Positions 33,234-45,260 of a stretch of 64,000 bases of DNA are shown here, piece after piece. The first letter of the stretch is position 1; every line of letters begins with the position of its first letter. The position numbers and the translations under genes were made by a program. The notes beneath the pieces were generated by a model. The model saw only the letters and a program-made list of their open reading frames with translations, was not told the origin of the DNA and made no database searches. Origin of the DNA: Nautilus pompilius (lineage: Eukaryota > Mollusca > Cephalopoda > Nautilida > Nautilidae); assembly GCA_018389105.1 (NCBI GenBank), contig JACATO010002138.1, forward strand, positions 248,001-312,000, in the 5' to 3' direction.

Positions 33234-35699
33234 GCTGGAATAATGATATTTCTAGTAAAGAAAACCATAGTATTTGATAACTCATAGAGAAGTGTCTAGA
33301 TACAAAATTTTGAACTTAGATAAACAAAAGAACCATTTCAGAGGAAAGGCTGCCCTCAGATTAAAGAGAGTAATTACCTATAGTTTTATCCGCTACAAAA
33401 TACCTTGTCAGATTTTGCACTATAGGAGTAAAGATTTAGCATTTAGACCAGCTCACAATGCTAAAAACTATCTGCTTTTTTTGTTGTTGTTGTTGTTGCA
33501 AAAGATGCATGGTGTACCTCTTTACTAATTACTAACTATGGAATTTGTATAAACTGAGATAGTTTTCTTACCACCTGGTAGCTCATTCGTACTGCTATAC
33601 TTTTAGTACCAGGAAGGAGGCTCCGATGAAACTCAACCGGATACTATTAAGGTGGTGGCTATTTCAAACTGGGTTTCTGGAATGACCTTCTAATTCAAAA
33701 CATCTGATCAATACCTTCTCTTTAGCTTTGTAAGTTGCTTTCATTTTCTGGACAGCAATAATTACCTGATCTCCTCTTAGTTGTTAGTGGCATGTATTCA
33801 TTTGCTGATATCAGAGAAAATATTTGACTTGCTATCTATTTCAGTTTTTTTTTTTTTTTGTTCCACTTTTGGCTATTCCGTTTGTGATCATTTAAGTCGG
33901 CTTTCACAGAGTCATCAGACCTAATTCTTTCTTTTGTTAGGCTCCATTGGTAGTCTCTTGATTTCTTGATCACTCTAACCCTTGCTGGACCATAAGCAAA
34001 ATTTTCTCACATTCAAGGCTACACGACCTTCATTAAAATAGATTATATCTATGCGAACTAACATATGGCAGCATCTTAGATGTAGATAGTTCTGTGTACT
34101 TGCTGATAATAAAAGCTTTACTTCTAGTGTGTTGACTGTTGTATGCTACAGTTTTAACAAATTATTAATCGGATTCACCTCTGTGGTTACATCTTAATCT
34201 TGAACTATTTCAGGAAAAAGACAAACTGGCATTTAAATTGCAGATATTATATTAGAAATTTTTTTTTTCACTATATATTACTATATATATTTTTTTAAAA
34301 AATAGCATCATTGTTGGAAAAACCTGTTTCTGGCTGATGTTCTTAACATAGATACCTCACTTCCATTTTCTTTTTTTTCATAACCAAGTTCATGTTCAGA
34401 AGTGGTCACCAACAACCGACAAATGGTAGATGCATGAATCATTAAGTGATGAAAATTCACGTAAACATCTTAACATCACATTGCATTTTTAATTATTTTC
34501 TGTTGGAAAGACTAAGTCATTACTCATTTTCAATAGTAATGATTGATAAGTTTGAGACTTTCTTGAGGAAAAAAGCTTTTGGCTTTGTTATATAATTATT
34601 ATGTTTTTGTTTTGGGGGATGCTGAGGGACAGAGATGACACGCTACTAGCCTTAGATCGCCCAAAGTTGTTGCTGAAAGACATTACACACAGAGAGAGGA
34701 CTGAGTGCTTCATCATCTTCCTGATACAAACAAGATCAATGTATTCTACTTTTGATTTCCTAAGACTTTTGAATTTATGCTTTCATCTTCTTCAAATGAT
34801 GCTGTTTTGTTTGGATGCTGATTTTAGAATGTTTGTGGGAACTGGTCAGAAAACAAAACTCATTCTCATGAGGACAGTTTGTTTATGTTCATGCTAAACA
34901 TCTAATAAAGACCAATAGAACCATGCAAGGCAGACTAGTAATTAAACTCTTTGAGTCTCAGTTAATCTTGTTTAATGGAAGGGTTTTTTTGTTATTCTTT
35001 GAGTACATTTTGGGGTGGGCGGGTGTGGGCTATTTCTTGCATAAATGTGTTGTGTTCTTTAAAGGGGATTTGTCTGAATTCTACGCAGTTGCTTCTTTTT
35101 GATAAACAGGCCAGAGATGGAACTAAATGGACGCATTCATTCATATCTTTGCACTTTAACTCAGAAGAGGGGGGGGCCACAGAATTGGTGCAGTTTTAAT
35201 TTCTTCCTAATCTAATATTTTAGATTTTTTTTTTTTTTCTATTCTACCTTGAATATTTATTGTTCGAAACTCGGTTTGCTGTAGTCTTTTAATTAAATCA
35301 GATCTTCATTGCGACATTTGTTTCCATTACTGTCAACTCATTTAAGATGAGGGTGAAGAGAGTTATTGGCAGCGTCTTGCTTATAGGAACTATTAATGGA
35401 TGGCCATCCTGCTGCATACCAGCACAGTCTCTGCATTCTCGGGGCCCCACCCCCTGCTGATGGCAGCAGGGATAGATCCTCAAAACACAGATTCTCTAAT
35501 CAGTCATGCCACCTGGTTTCCATTACTACTTCATATACCAAAGAAAATCAAAGGAAGAAATTATTTAAATGAATTACATAATTTTTCTGTAGCTGGGAGT
35601 CGTGTAAAACGTGGTGTGCTAGAATTAGCACGGCTGCGCACAAGAGACACTTGTATCTAATACATATTCTCAATTGTTTGTGTGTTTATTTGTTCCTCT

Positions 35700-36240
35700 T
35701 TCACAGGAACCGTGGCACCCACAGGCTCAGAATGTTTGGTGTATGTACTTTATAATCTGCACAAAGTTTTAAGCCACCGGGCATTGGCCAGAAGCAATAG
35801 TGCCAGGTTCCCCAGCTATCTGGGAAATAATAGTACAGAGTGTATCGCGAAGTAGGGACTGGCTTTGTTCTAATATAAAATTTGAATTTATTGTTTTAAT
35901 CAGAATGTCTAAAGAAATTAAAACAGATTTCTTGTTGAATATGTGTTTATTCACTGCGGATTGCGAAGTTTCCACCATTTACCTCGATCAGTATGCGTCT
36001 GCTTTGCTGAAATAAATAATGCATTTTTAAAATTTTTCTTTTATTATTAACTGCCACATTCTGTCTTCTAGAATGGCAGACGATGACCTTTCACTTGGTT
36101 AATAATTTCTGCACACCTGTAGACAAAGGGCATATAATTAAAAACAAATTATCTGCTGGTGAGAAAGTTAAAAATGGAAACATTCATTTTCTTTGTTGCT
36201 TTTTTAAATTCAAATAAATTTGGTTTTCAACAGTGAATGC
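35700..36240. promoter_or_regulatory. Candidate regulatory block
   Basis: Complex, unique-looking sequence with CATTGGCC, TGCGGATTGCGAAG, CTTTGTTG and several ATTA cores (TTGGTTAATAATTT, GGCATATAATTAAAA). Open frames here are short and unlike known proteins. Inference only. Confidence 0.25.
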
Positions 36241-36839
36241 TCGAATGAAGAGAAAACATTTTAATTCCTCCAAAAAGACAATCAAATAATAGCATCTACC
36301 TTTCATGAATATAAAAATGACATGGCCGACTGTTGAGAAATGGTACAACAGGGGCTAATGCATTTTTTGGAGATTTTAATTTTCATTGTTGCAGTAAAGA
36401 ATGACAAATACTATAAATTGCTTGCTCACCAAACTGATCCAGGAAAAATGCAGAACAAATATTTATAACTGTGAGATCATGCATTATATAAAAAAAAATC
36501 TGATGATACTAAGATGTGTATTCCCTGTGTTTGGGTTCTGTAAAAACACTAGACTTTCTGTGATCTGCTAACACATTAGGTTGACGTATTGCACACATCA
36601 GCTTTATTGTTTCCCTTTTATCAGTGTATTGAAAAATTATCTGCAACGAGAAGGAAAAAAAATCTGCGGGCAGCCTGGTGGTTTGTTTACGAGTAACTAA
36701 TGACCCTGTAGATATGGCATCAAAGTCTTCCAACTACGAGTGCAGCATTTAGTTGCATTGAAATTTTTAGCAGTTAAAATTTGTGAAGCTTAAAGAGAAT
36801 TTGATCTCTTATGATAATGTTAAGTAAAATTAAAAAAAC

Positions 36840-37200
36840 ACATTTCATCTGTGGATAATTCCCCATTTGTTATCTGCCCTAAATCAACTGATCTTGGTTA
36901 CACCGCTTTGGTCATTGACCAGAAAAGGATAATTCATTCGCTTGGTTAGTAATGCATCAGTCAGTCAGCCACACATTGATTTGATATTTTTAGTTTTATC
37001 AAACTTCTGGTATCACAATGAACAAAATGTTAAAAAAATTACTAAACTTTAACTAAACGAATTAATAAGAATACAATAACATGTAACGAAATCATCAATC
37101 AAATGCTAAAATTAAAGTTTGGAATAAAAATCAATATGAGTCCAGAATCAATTAGAGAATGATTAATTCTTCTGCTGTTGAATTATGCGACAGTTAGCAC
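36840..37200. promoter_or_regulatory. Candidate regulatory block
   Basis: It contains CTGTGGATAATTCCCC, GGTCATTGACCAG (a perfect short palindrome, nuclear-receptor-like), TAATGCATCAGTCAGTCAG and several ATCAATCAAAT/TTGATTTGAT words suggestive of PBX/HOX or TALE sites. No repeat copy was seen. Inference only. Confidence 0.28.
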
Positions 37201-37702
37201 AAAACAAAAACAAAGATAGCATCCTCTTAAATAATTTCCATTGATACATTGAAATTTGTTGTTATGGAATTTCAACATTAATAATGTTTTTCTCCCCCCC
37301 ACCCAAAGGAATTTAAAAATTGACGGAGACTTCTGGAGACATGCCCATTGCTTTTTTGGCACTGGATTATTTTCTTCTCTTAAACAGAATGGTAAAAAAA
37401 ATGTCTCATTATTGGTGGCTATGGTCAGGTCAGTTTTCACAGGGGTTCTGACTGGCAGTGATGCTAATAGCAGAGAACTTGCAGGGAATCTGTCAGTTTG
37501 ATGGATGTAGTACAGAGCTGATAGATGAAGGCCTGATTATGTTACTTAAGAAAAATCCTGAACAAAATTCAGAATGCATTTATAAGAACTTAGCAGCGAC
37601 ACTCATTTCTTTTCTCTTCCTTCATTGCTGCTGCTTAAATATGCCGAGCTGGAATATATATTAAGTTCTGTCTGAAGTAAGGCTTTTATATTTTATTAAA
37701 TA

Positions 37703-37915
37703 CTGGAGCAACCAGGTGGTCCAGTGGTTAGATGATTGGACTGCCAAGTTTGAGAGCTTGAATTCAATCCATGATAGGGACCCCTTTAGTTTCATGGCTT
37801 TCCAGGTATTTATCCTCGTAATCTGACATGTACCAAGGATAAGTTCCTTGTGGAAGGGACCAGTGGCTTCAGTCAGACTGGTTATTCAAGGATTTATAAG
37901 AAAAAAAACCTACTT
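37703..37915 (+). repeat. Main SINE family copy 9 (or close subfamily)
   Basis: The clearest A-box region in the window, CCAGGTGGTCCAGTGGTTAG, with GGACTGCCAAGTTTGAGAGC and the B-box-like TTGAATTCAATCC. The body after GTTTCATGGC differs from the central block of most copies, so this may be a subfamily. Confidence 0.7.
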
Positions 37916-38767
37916 AAGAGATTTTGAGAACATTTGCTAATTGTGATATCTACCTTATCAGGTCTCCAGGCTTATGTACAAACTCTGAAAAGTGGCCGCT
38001 GCACTATCATTTGATTGTAAAACTAAATTGTGGACAAACTGCTAAAATAATAAGAAGAGTAAATGAGTTCAATCGACAAACTCAAAAGATCATGCAGACA
38101 TGGGAACTTATAAAGAAACCAAACAATCAAAACACAAAAAGCTACACTAATAAAGCATTTGATGCTTGTTAAATTAATGTTATAAACAATAAAGGGACAA
38201 AGATGTTTTCCGAGGTTCTTTGTTACTGCAGGTAGGGGTTAGGGGTGGATTAGAGAGAAATATAGTTGTCAGAAAGAGAACTAGTAAAACAGTAATGGGG
38301 AGTTAGGGGCTTGCATGCTCTGTATTTTCTGAGGAGTTATATATTTAAGGGAAGGTTATAAACATGCGTAGGTTCTGTGATTTTCTCAGGACATCTGCTT
38401 TCCGATAGTATTCCAGAAAACCGTCACGGGCTAGTGGTTTCCAAACCCCACGTTTTCATCAAAGAGATTTTCCTATGGACTATTATCCCCACCATCATCC
38501 CTGATCCAGACCAGAGATTGAAGCGCGAGACATCGATTACAGCCTCATCTATTGCCTCTAATTAGAAAACACTGGCGCTGTAAAAACCCAACTCTGTAAT
38601 AACCAGTGCCAGTGGTCTCCCCTATCTTCCTGAAACTACACGAAACTCTATAATGTGGGTAGTCTTTCGTAAATTCAAATCCCATATCTGTTCTTGCGAA
38701 ACCACCAAATTATTAATCATCGTTGCTAAGATTGGAAATTTTTTCTATTTGCTTGCATCCACACATG

Positions 38768-38815
38768 CTAGTGATGGACATTCAGATGGAATCCAGCCAG
38801 CTACCATTGCTGCTG
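38768..38815. mobile_element. Palindromic mini-MITE, half copy
   Basis: Only the left arm and loop remain: CTAGTGATGGACATTCAGAT, GGAATCCAGC, ACCATTGC. The right arm is absent or eroded. Confidence 0.4.
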
Positions 38816-39239
38816 AGGTGTTTTATTATGTTTTCATAGTATGATGCTTCCGACCATAGGATCCATTGCTCAGTTCTTTCTCTCAGAGTTTAAACTAAAA
38901 ATTAATTGTTTTTCACAAAGCTAAATAAGCTTCCTCCACCACCTATTTCTTTAGGTTTCAGAGAACTTGCAGGTCTTGAACATCCTTGAGTCTATTATTT
39001 CTCTGTCCACATTGGCCAGTCTTGCTCTAGTAACGGCTTTTCTACTCCAGATCTAGTATTAGGTGATGTTCACCTCATAAATTATTGTTTCTTTGTTCAG
39101 GGTTGTTATTGTTTGAATGCTCTCAGGCATCTTGGTTCCTTTTAATCCATTCACTGTCTGATCAGATTGACTAATAATTACATCTGAAACATAATAAAGC
39201 TGATCTTTGGAATTAATTCCATTTTATTGCCACTGTATG
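38816..39239. other. Non-coding stretch, possibly the 3' end of the LINE remnant
   Basis: It lies directly downstream, in minus-strand sense, of the LINE open-frame remnant and could include its 3' untranslated tail. No own signature was recognised. Confidence 0.3.
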
Positions 39240-39475
39240 AAAGCAGTCATTCTTCTTATGCTTTTTCTCTTTTTTTTCTAGAAGAGCTGTGGCCTTTACC
39301 ACTATTTTCCACCTTGAACAGTCCTGTGCTGCTTCCACTTTCCTCTATGACATTCCAACGGCTGTTGTCATGCATCTCCACATTGCCTTTGGTTTTCCTT
39401 CTGTCCATTTTGTTTATGAATCAAGGAGGGAGCAGATTTTTAAGCAGGTAACTTTCTTTGCATGTTTGGCCACTT
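39240..39475 (-). pseudogene. LINE ORF2 remnant, C-terminal end
   Basis: One minus-strand frame reads KWTEGKPKAMWRCM, TTAVGMS, a stop, then KVEAAQDCSRWKIVVKATAL. This follows the C-terminal signature of many LINE ORF2 proteins: a G-R-P...W motif, then a helix, then A-QDRSRW...V-ATAL. The reverse-transcriptase and endonuclease parts are not readable upstream, so this is a 5'-truncated insertion, as is usual for LINEs. The clade cannot be set from so little. Confidence 0.6.
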
Positions 39476-39699
39476 CATGTCATTATCTCACTTTTTAGTG
39501 GAATTTCATCCTCAGGTACTGTGTGGCACAGGTGAGTCAGTATCCAAAAAGTTTGCAGTAATCTAGGGCTCCCTAATGGCCCTGTTTTACAGGAGTAGGG
39601 ACCCTTGGCTCATCTGCAACTCTCCTTTATTTGGATGCCAGGACCAGCAGGGTTTTCTCTGGTAGAATTTCCAGAGCAATATTATAATTATAAACGAAT

Positions 39700-41540
39700 C
39701 CTTTCTGGAGTATAAGTCGGTTGCATCCCAAATGTTTGAATTAAAAAAAAAAAAAAATACAATGAGACTGCAATTTATAGTTCAGAATATTTGGTTTTAG
39801 TCATATTTCCAGCCAGATTTGTTTTGTATCAGAATGCCTTAAACAAGCATTTATGTACCTGAGAGATGTAAAATTTTTAGTTTTACTGTAAGTTCTAACT
39901 TTTCTAAACCGCTTTTGTTTTAAGCAGAGTTTTTGGAATAGTGTGATAAATGTCTGTTGTCTGTATGTATTGATACATCCAAGTTAATGAATTAGTTTAA
40001 AAGTACAGATAGTTAATGGCTTCTCCAATAATTACTCATTTATGATGGAAGAAGAATGCACTTGTGGGGCATTTTTCATATTCAGCTATTTGCCTTGTGA
40101 AAAGCAAGTAGACTTTGATGAACAGCATTCTAGAATATTGACTATAATCAGAGTTATGCATACACATTGGAAGTGCAAGGTTTAGTGTTGGCTGTTTATT
40201 ATACCATAGAGAAAAATAGCACTTTTTGATTGTTTGCTCTTTAAATGAACACATTAATCAACATCATAAAGAACAATACAATTGTGTTATTTATCATTTG
40301 CAACTGACTTTCATTTATTAGATGTCAAGTAGCAGAAACTCACCCGTGTCTGTCTCTTTTGCCTGAACTTTCTAATTAACACTAACTGCAGAAAAATGCC
40401 ACAGGAAAAATCCTGAAGGGCAGGCAATGTCAGGGCCCATCATTCACTTAGTTACCTCAATATCTGATGAAAACTCTAGTTGTTATTGAGCTGCCAGGCA
40501 TCATTACACGATACATGACATACTGCACAATTCCACAAGTATTGCCTATCTCAAAAGACAACTTAAAGTAGACTCACAAACAAAGATGTAATATAATTTC
40601 ATAAACTCATATTAATCCTCTCTCTTTTATTGAGAGAGAGAGAGAGAACACCCTGGTTGGCAAACACTTATGGAAAATTTCTAGATTTCTTGTATTCCAG
40701 GAGAAAAGGTTCAGGGTAATTTTCTTTTTTTTTTTTTTTTTTAAAGGAGAATTATGTAGTGAAAGTCATCTATTGAAATATGGATGTAGTGGAATATGTC
40801 AGGCTGGATTTTTTTTTTAATTTTAATTTAAAATTGTATCTTGCAAGCATCGGAATCTGCATTTCATCAAACGTATTTTCATATTAAAAGATTTCGCCTT
40901 AAAGGAAATATTTCAATACTTTTAGATCCGTAAGTTATAACAGTTGACTGCTGCATTTCTGATCTGGTGTTATTGGTTTAGAACATACTGAGCCATCTAT
41001 TTATTTATTCGGTCTTCTCAGTCATAAAGAATCCGTCGGCACCATTTTTTTTTTCGAGAAAATCGCAATATTTTTGCAGTATTGGACAGCCAGCCATGTC
41101 TTTTTTTTTTAAAAATATTGTTAAATTTACTTACTAACACACAGCAGATAGATATTCGGGAATGAATAATCTTTGTTGTTTGTGTTATATGTAGTTGAAA
41201 TACTTATTACTCCGTTGCTTTGTTGTTGTTATTGCAAACGTTATACATACAACGAAAATCACAGACCATTTTACAAAGGGAATCTTGAAATCTCTCTTTG
41301 TTTTATTAGAATTAAGATAACTGCGAAGATTCTCAGCTGATGGTCCATGTGATTCACTCTACAGCTTAACTCTGTGGAGAGTTTTTGAAGGTTATTTACT
41401 TCATGCAGCTTTGATATTTTCAGTTATTGATTATAGTACAGTCAGTCGTCTTTGTCAGCGTTTATCGGTATTATGTTTATTTTTAAAATCAGTTATTCTG
41501 GCTACCACTGAAATGGTGCAATAACCCTATCATGGCCCTT
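39700..41540. other. Non-coding stretch with a unique central block
   Basis: AT-rich, with A14 near 39742, (GA)n at 40632-40647 and poly-T near 40723 and 41101. The block at 40300-40620 is listed separately. Nothing else was recognised. Confidence 0.5.
40300..40620. promoter_or_regulatory. Candidate regulatory block
   Basis: A complex block (TCAGGGCCCATCATTCACTT, TGAGCTGCCAGGCATCATTA, TCTAATTAACACTAACTGC) that stands out from low-complexity flanks, with TAATTA homeodomain-like cores. No other copy was seen in the window and no coding frame. Conservation is untested. Confidence 0.3.
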
Positions 41541-41688
41541 GGCTGCTGCTGCTTCCACTAGCATCAATCCTGTTCTGTCTTTCTTTCTCTTCTCCAGTGT
41601 CGCCCTTCCTCTGGTGACCTAACTCTTGATTCAACACATCCTTCCTTTCTGTTCGCCGCCTTTCTTTGGGTATTATCCTCCTTTGCAT

Positions 41689-41709
41689 CTCTCTCTCTCT
41701 CTCTCTCTC
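41689..41709. repeat. (TC)n microsatellite
   Basis: A pure CT run inside the region downstream of the LINE thumb remnant. Confidence 0.9.
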
Positions 41710-41914
41710 ACACTTCTTACCACCTCCCCTGCCCTCAAGAAATATCTAGTCCATCTCACTCTCAATGTCCTCATGTCGTCTCTGACCAGCAATACCCGAG
41801 TCAACTGATGCACTTTTTAAATTATATATCTTCTCCATTGCTGCTGATTTTTTAAAATAATAATACACTCATCCACATTATCATTCTTACATCAGCATTT
41901 TCAAATCTCAACAC

Positions 41915-42180
41915 TTTATATTTCAGCATTCTGTTCATATTCCACAATCCCGCAGTGCAAGTTAGCATGGGTTTTACCACGCTGCTGTAAATTCTTAAAT
42001 GGGACCTGCCTGGACAAGGACTTGCTCCCAAAAAGGTTGCCTAATGCATAAAAAGCTTTGGTTACTGCTGTTAATTGAACCTCTAATTTCCTTTCAATTT
42101 CCTCCTCTGGTTTTATGAGTGACGCTGGATAACTGGATGATTGTGCTTTCTCTGTCTGACAACCTGCCACATTCACCATT
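41915..42180 (-). pseudogene. LINE reverse-transcriptase remnant (thumb region)
   Basis: The minus strand reads EEEIERKLEVQLTAVTKAFY, ALGNLFGSKSLSRQVPFKNL and then frameshifts to a KPMLTC-like piece (KTHANLHCGI in the displaced frame). The order matches the region just after the reverse-transcriptase palm of many LINEs: a helix with repeated charged residues, L-S..-K--I/L-, and then V-P-L-YG-E-W. The following Trp-rich end is decayed. It is probably a different insertion from the remnant at 39240-39475, since about 2.4 kb of unrelated sequence separates them. Confidence 0.5.
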
Positions 42181-42189
42181 CAGAAGAGG

Positions 42190-42990
42190 CTGTAGACCAG
42201 CCATGTGTTCATTCTTGACTTGGCTGTTGCGATTATTTGGATCATTTATTTTCACACCTCAGTCTTTCCAGTGCAAAACCATGAAGAATAATACTCTTTA
42301 AGTTTTGGTCAATGTCATTATTGGAACTCTTTCATATTTCGTGTGTAAAACATTTTTACCACTCAAATACGTTCCTTGGGCTTTAATTGGCATTCATATT
42401 TCTTCTTTAAAAGAAATAATTCATGTAAGCATTTTCTTTCTCTTTTTTGGGAAAGATTTGATTTACTAGTGTATGTGGAATCCCAGAACATTTAGTACCT
42501 ACTGGTGGGCTGAGATATATATATCAGCGGTGTTTCTGCTGCCCAGTTTTGACTTGGGCCACTTGTCCTAAAGCTCATAAGTTTATTACTATTTTTGTTT
42601 GTTTTGTTGTTTTTTTTTCAGAACATTTTGAAATTTTCTGTAGACAGAACTTAGATGTTCATGATTAATGTCTAGAAGAAAGAAAGAAAGAAATCCAACT
42701 TTTGTGTGCTAACATTTTTGTTTTATTTGAATGTCTGTTTTTTGGGGGGGGCGTTTTATTGCCCCCTTTTGTCGAGAAAATCATTTCCTCGGACTGTGGG
42801 TGGTTAGAAGGCCGAGTGGATGTCGGGTTGTGATAGAAAGAGAAAAAACAAACAAACATGGGAGGGGGAAAAGTGATATAAACAGTCATAAAAGGATGGA
42901 ACTTACCTATAAATAGGTGTGTGGGTAAGGGGGGGCAGCTGATAAAGAAATTAATCTTTTTGACAGACTGATTCACAATGGATGCCACTG
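42190..42990. other. Non-coding stretch, nothing recognised
   Basis: It holds a G7 run near 42744 and short (GAAA)n at 42675-42690. Open frames on both strands show no domain. Confidence 0.5.
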
Positions 42991-43007
42991 ACAGTGCTGC
43001 TGCTGAT

Positions 43008-43294
43008 TGTTGTTGTTGTTAAGCGAGTTGGACGTCCAAATGCCGAGTCCTCCTCGTAACTGAGAGATGTTCGTCGAGCCGACAAGCGGCCCGGTCCCCC
43101 GACACCGTGGGCCCCAAGGACCCGGGAGGTCTCTCTCAAGTCGGACACCAAGGAAATGCCGTACAGCTGTTTCACGCTATGGCGATCATCAGCGACGAGT
43201 CTCCTCCGACCCCAACCCGGGATCGAACCCGGTACAGGAGCAACGGTCCCCTTACGGAGCTAACCCGCTACCACCTGCCCCACCGGGCCGGCTT
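43008..43294 (-). repeat. GC-rich tRNA-derived SINE with 13-bp target duplication
   Basis: On the minus strand a strong A box (GGTGGTAGCGGGTTAGC) and B box (GGGTTCGATCCC, at 43219-43230) define the pol III promoter. A GC-rich body follows, including GTGAAACAGCTGTACGGC, and then an (AAC)n tail. TGCTGCTGCTGAT flanks both sides exactly (42995-43007 and 43295-43307), which fits target-primed insertion. The strong contrast with AT-rich surroundings and the intact promoter suggest a relatively young copy. Confidence 0.88.
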
Positions 43295-43499
43295 TGCTGC
43301 TGCTGATGATGATAACTGGATTGATTGACATCAGTGGAGCGACAGTAAGCAAAAAAAGAGAGGAAACTGAATTTACCATAAAGTACCTCGACTCAAATGG
43401 ATTATTTCGAGGGTAAAGCCACTTTAACGATTACTTGAACAAGAAAATAGGAATAAAATTAGAATACAATGGAGTGGATAAATAAAGTTTCTTTAAAGT

Positions 43500-43920
43500 G
43501 TTTTGCTTTTGTTGTTGTTTTTTGGGGGTTTTGCTCGCAGCTTCTGAAACCGCAGCGCCCGTTTATTGCCTCAACAAGAAGGGAGTGCGAGAGAAGCACT
43601 CGGTGAATTCTCACAACCGCTTTCATGAAAAAATTTTTCGCCAACTTTACAGTCACTCCGCATGCGGGTAATGAGGAAAAAAATCTGAATGGTTCTTTTA
43701 GCATCAGAATATTCAAGATTAAAGCAGAAGCATGAAAAGGAAAGCGAGACTTTCCGACTTGTCTCCAGGTGAAACCCACCTTCCGCTGCGGTGAGAATGC
43801 GGCTCTGCAAAGATGCACGCCAAACAAGAACTCTCTGATGACAACCCTAACCCTGCTGCAGCATAAGTTTCCATTTCTTTCTTCCTTTCTTTTCCATAGC
43901 TTTGTATAACTCAGGTGAGG
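43500..43920. promoter_or_regulatory. Candidate regulatory block
   Basis: Less AT-rich and complex (CTGAAACCGCAGCGCCCG, GTCTCCAGGTGAAACCC, AAAGATGCACGCC), with E-box-like CAGGTG and no repeat copy. The long open frame on the minus strand (43459-44028) has no recognised domain and I do not call it a gene. Confidence 0.25.
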
Positions 43921-44663
43921 AGAAATCAGCTGAGCTAATTTAAAAAAAATTGAATTCCATGCTTTCATTAATTGCCTTTTATTCTGGTAAATGTTTATTA
44001 AAATATATATATATTTACTCACCCACAAATTTATCAGATGTGCGCTGGTGGCCCAAAATTTCCTGCTGTTATTAAGTTTTTGTTCTTGAAACTACAGAAA
44101 TGCCCAATCTTGGAATGGACTTCCAGAATGCTTTTTAAACATCATTCCTATTGCTAATCAAAAATAAAAATTGGTAGAGCATTTTGTATTCAGTATACCA
44201 GTGAGGCCTGTTTTCAGATTATGTGCCAAAGTACTTGGTACAGCATGGCAGAGCCAATTACGGCAGCAGATGTCAACCAATTTATTTTTTGGTTGTATTG
44301 GTGTGGCAGCGAGCATATTGGTACAGGAGTCATGAACAAGCACAAAAAATTACCGATATCATTATTCTGTTACTGAAAAACTAATATTACGTTTTGGATG
44401 CTTAGATGATTGATGATTTGGAGTAGCAATTTTTCTAAAGAAACATTCTTGTCGAATGTTTTCTGTGATTATCAGGTTTGGTGGCAGAGATAGATTAGTT
44501 GCTGTGGAGCATCTGGAAAACATTGAGGTTTCTGACACAATTCTATTTCTTCTCCACTAATGTTTGCATGATTCTTGTATTCAAAGTCCCGATGTTCGTG
44601 TTTCATTTATGTCTTCCATTGGATAAAAATCTTTTTTTTTTTTAATGCATTAAAGTTCACATT

Positions 44664-44708
44664 AAAAGAGAGAGAGAGAGAGTGTGTGTGAGTGTGTGTG
44701 TATGTGTG
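44664..44708. repeat. (GA)n-(GT)n compound microsatellite
   Basis: GAGAGAGAGAG passes into GTGTGTGTGAGTGTGTG. Simple repeat only. Confidence 0.92.
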
Positions 44709-44799
44709 GAGATACTTCACGGGCTTAGCATTTATTTTAGCCATGTGGTGTAACTGTCGGGTTACTTTTAACAGGGATGAATAGAGAGAGGGTTTTCCT

Positions 44800-45260
44800 T
44801 TTCCCTTGTTAACATCATTAACCAGCCCTGCAGAAACAGCTCGTCGTCGCGCACTGTACGTGACGAAGAACCAGAAGAAAATTAAATTAGCCAAAACGAC
44901 AATTTTGAGCGGTGCAAATTGAAAACCCAGGATAACAAGGCTCACAGTGGATCTGACGATGCCATGGCGAGTCCGTTACCTCGTGCATTAGATGCTGTAA
45001 GTCGACTGCTGGATGAAAGTTGTATTTTACTCTCTGTCTGTATTGCGTGGTTACAGAAATATACTCGGCAAGTGTATCACCAAAATGAACATGGCACACA
45101 ATAATACACGCATTGTATTATATCGCTCATCCCCCCCCTTTTTTGTGTGTGCCTGATGGATGGAATTACTTGGTACTGTCAGCAGCTTATCTTGCCAGGT
45201 ACCCATCTAACATCTTATTAGAATAATTTGCATGCGACTGAGTTCTGTGCCCCCCCTTTT
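44800..45260. promoter_or_regulatory. Candidate regulatory block
   Basis: Complex, unique-looking sequence (GTCGTCGCGCACTGTACG, CTGACGATGCCATGGCGAG, ATAATTTGCATGCGACTG) containing a TTTGCAT octamer-half word. The poly-C tract near 45131 interrupts it. No coding frame was recognised. Inference only. Confidence 0.25.

Larger units (their letters stand above)
31384..37700. other. Long non-coding stretch: mini-MITEs, simple repeats and unique sequence
   Basis: Besides the two mini-MITEs above, it holds poly-T runs (32768, 33847, 35227), (GTT)n at 33480-33498 and unique-looking blocks at 35700-36240 and 36840-37200. No coding region was recognised. A GC-richer patch near 35400-35480 was not identified. 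Confidence 0.5.

Noticed and set aside
38377..38565. Plus-strand open frame and a possible minus-strand SINE head near 38.4-38.6 kb
   Set aside because: The B-box-like word is weak and no second copy was found. The frame has no domain.
42995..43307. A functional tRNA gene suggested by strong A and B boxes
   Set aside because: No cloverleaf acceptor pairing can be closed around the boxes. A GC-rich body, (AAC)n tail and target duplication show a SINE.
43459..44028. 189-codon open frame on the minus strand
   Set aside because: The longest frames here have no domain, mixed composition and a lysine/phenylalanine bias from AT-rich DNA. No start context or splice signals. The underlying block looks non-coding.
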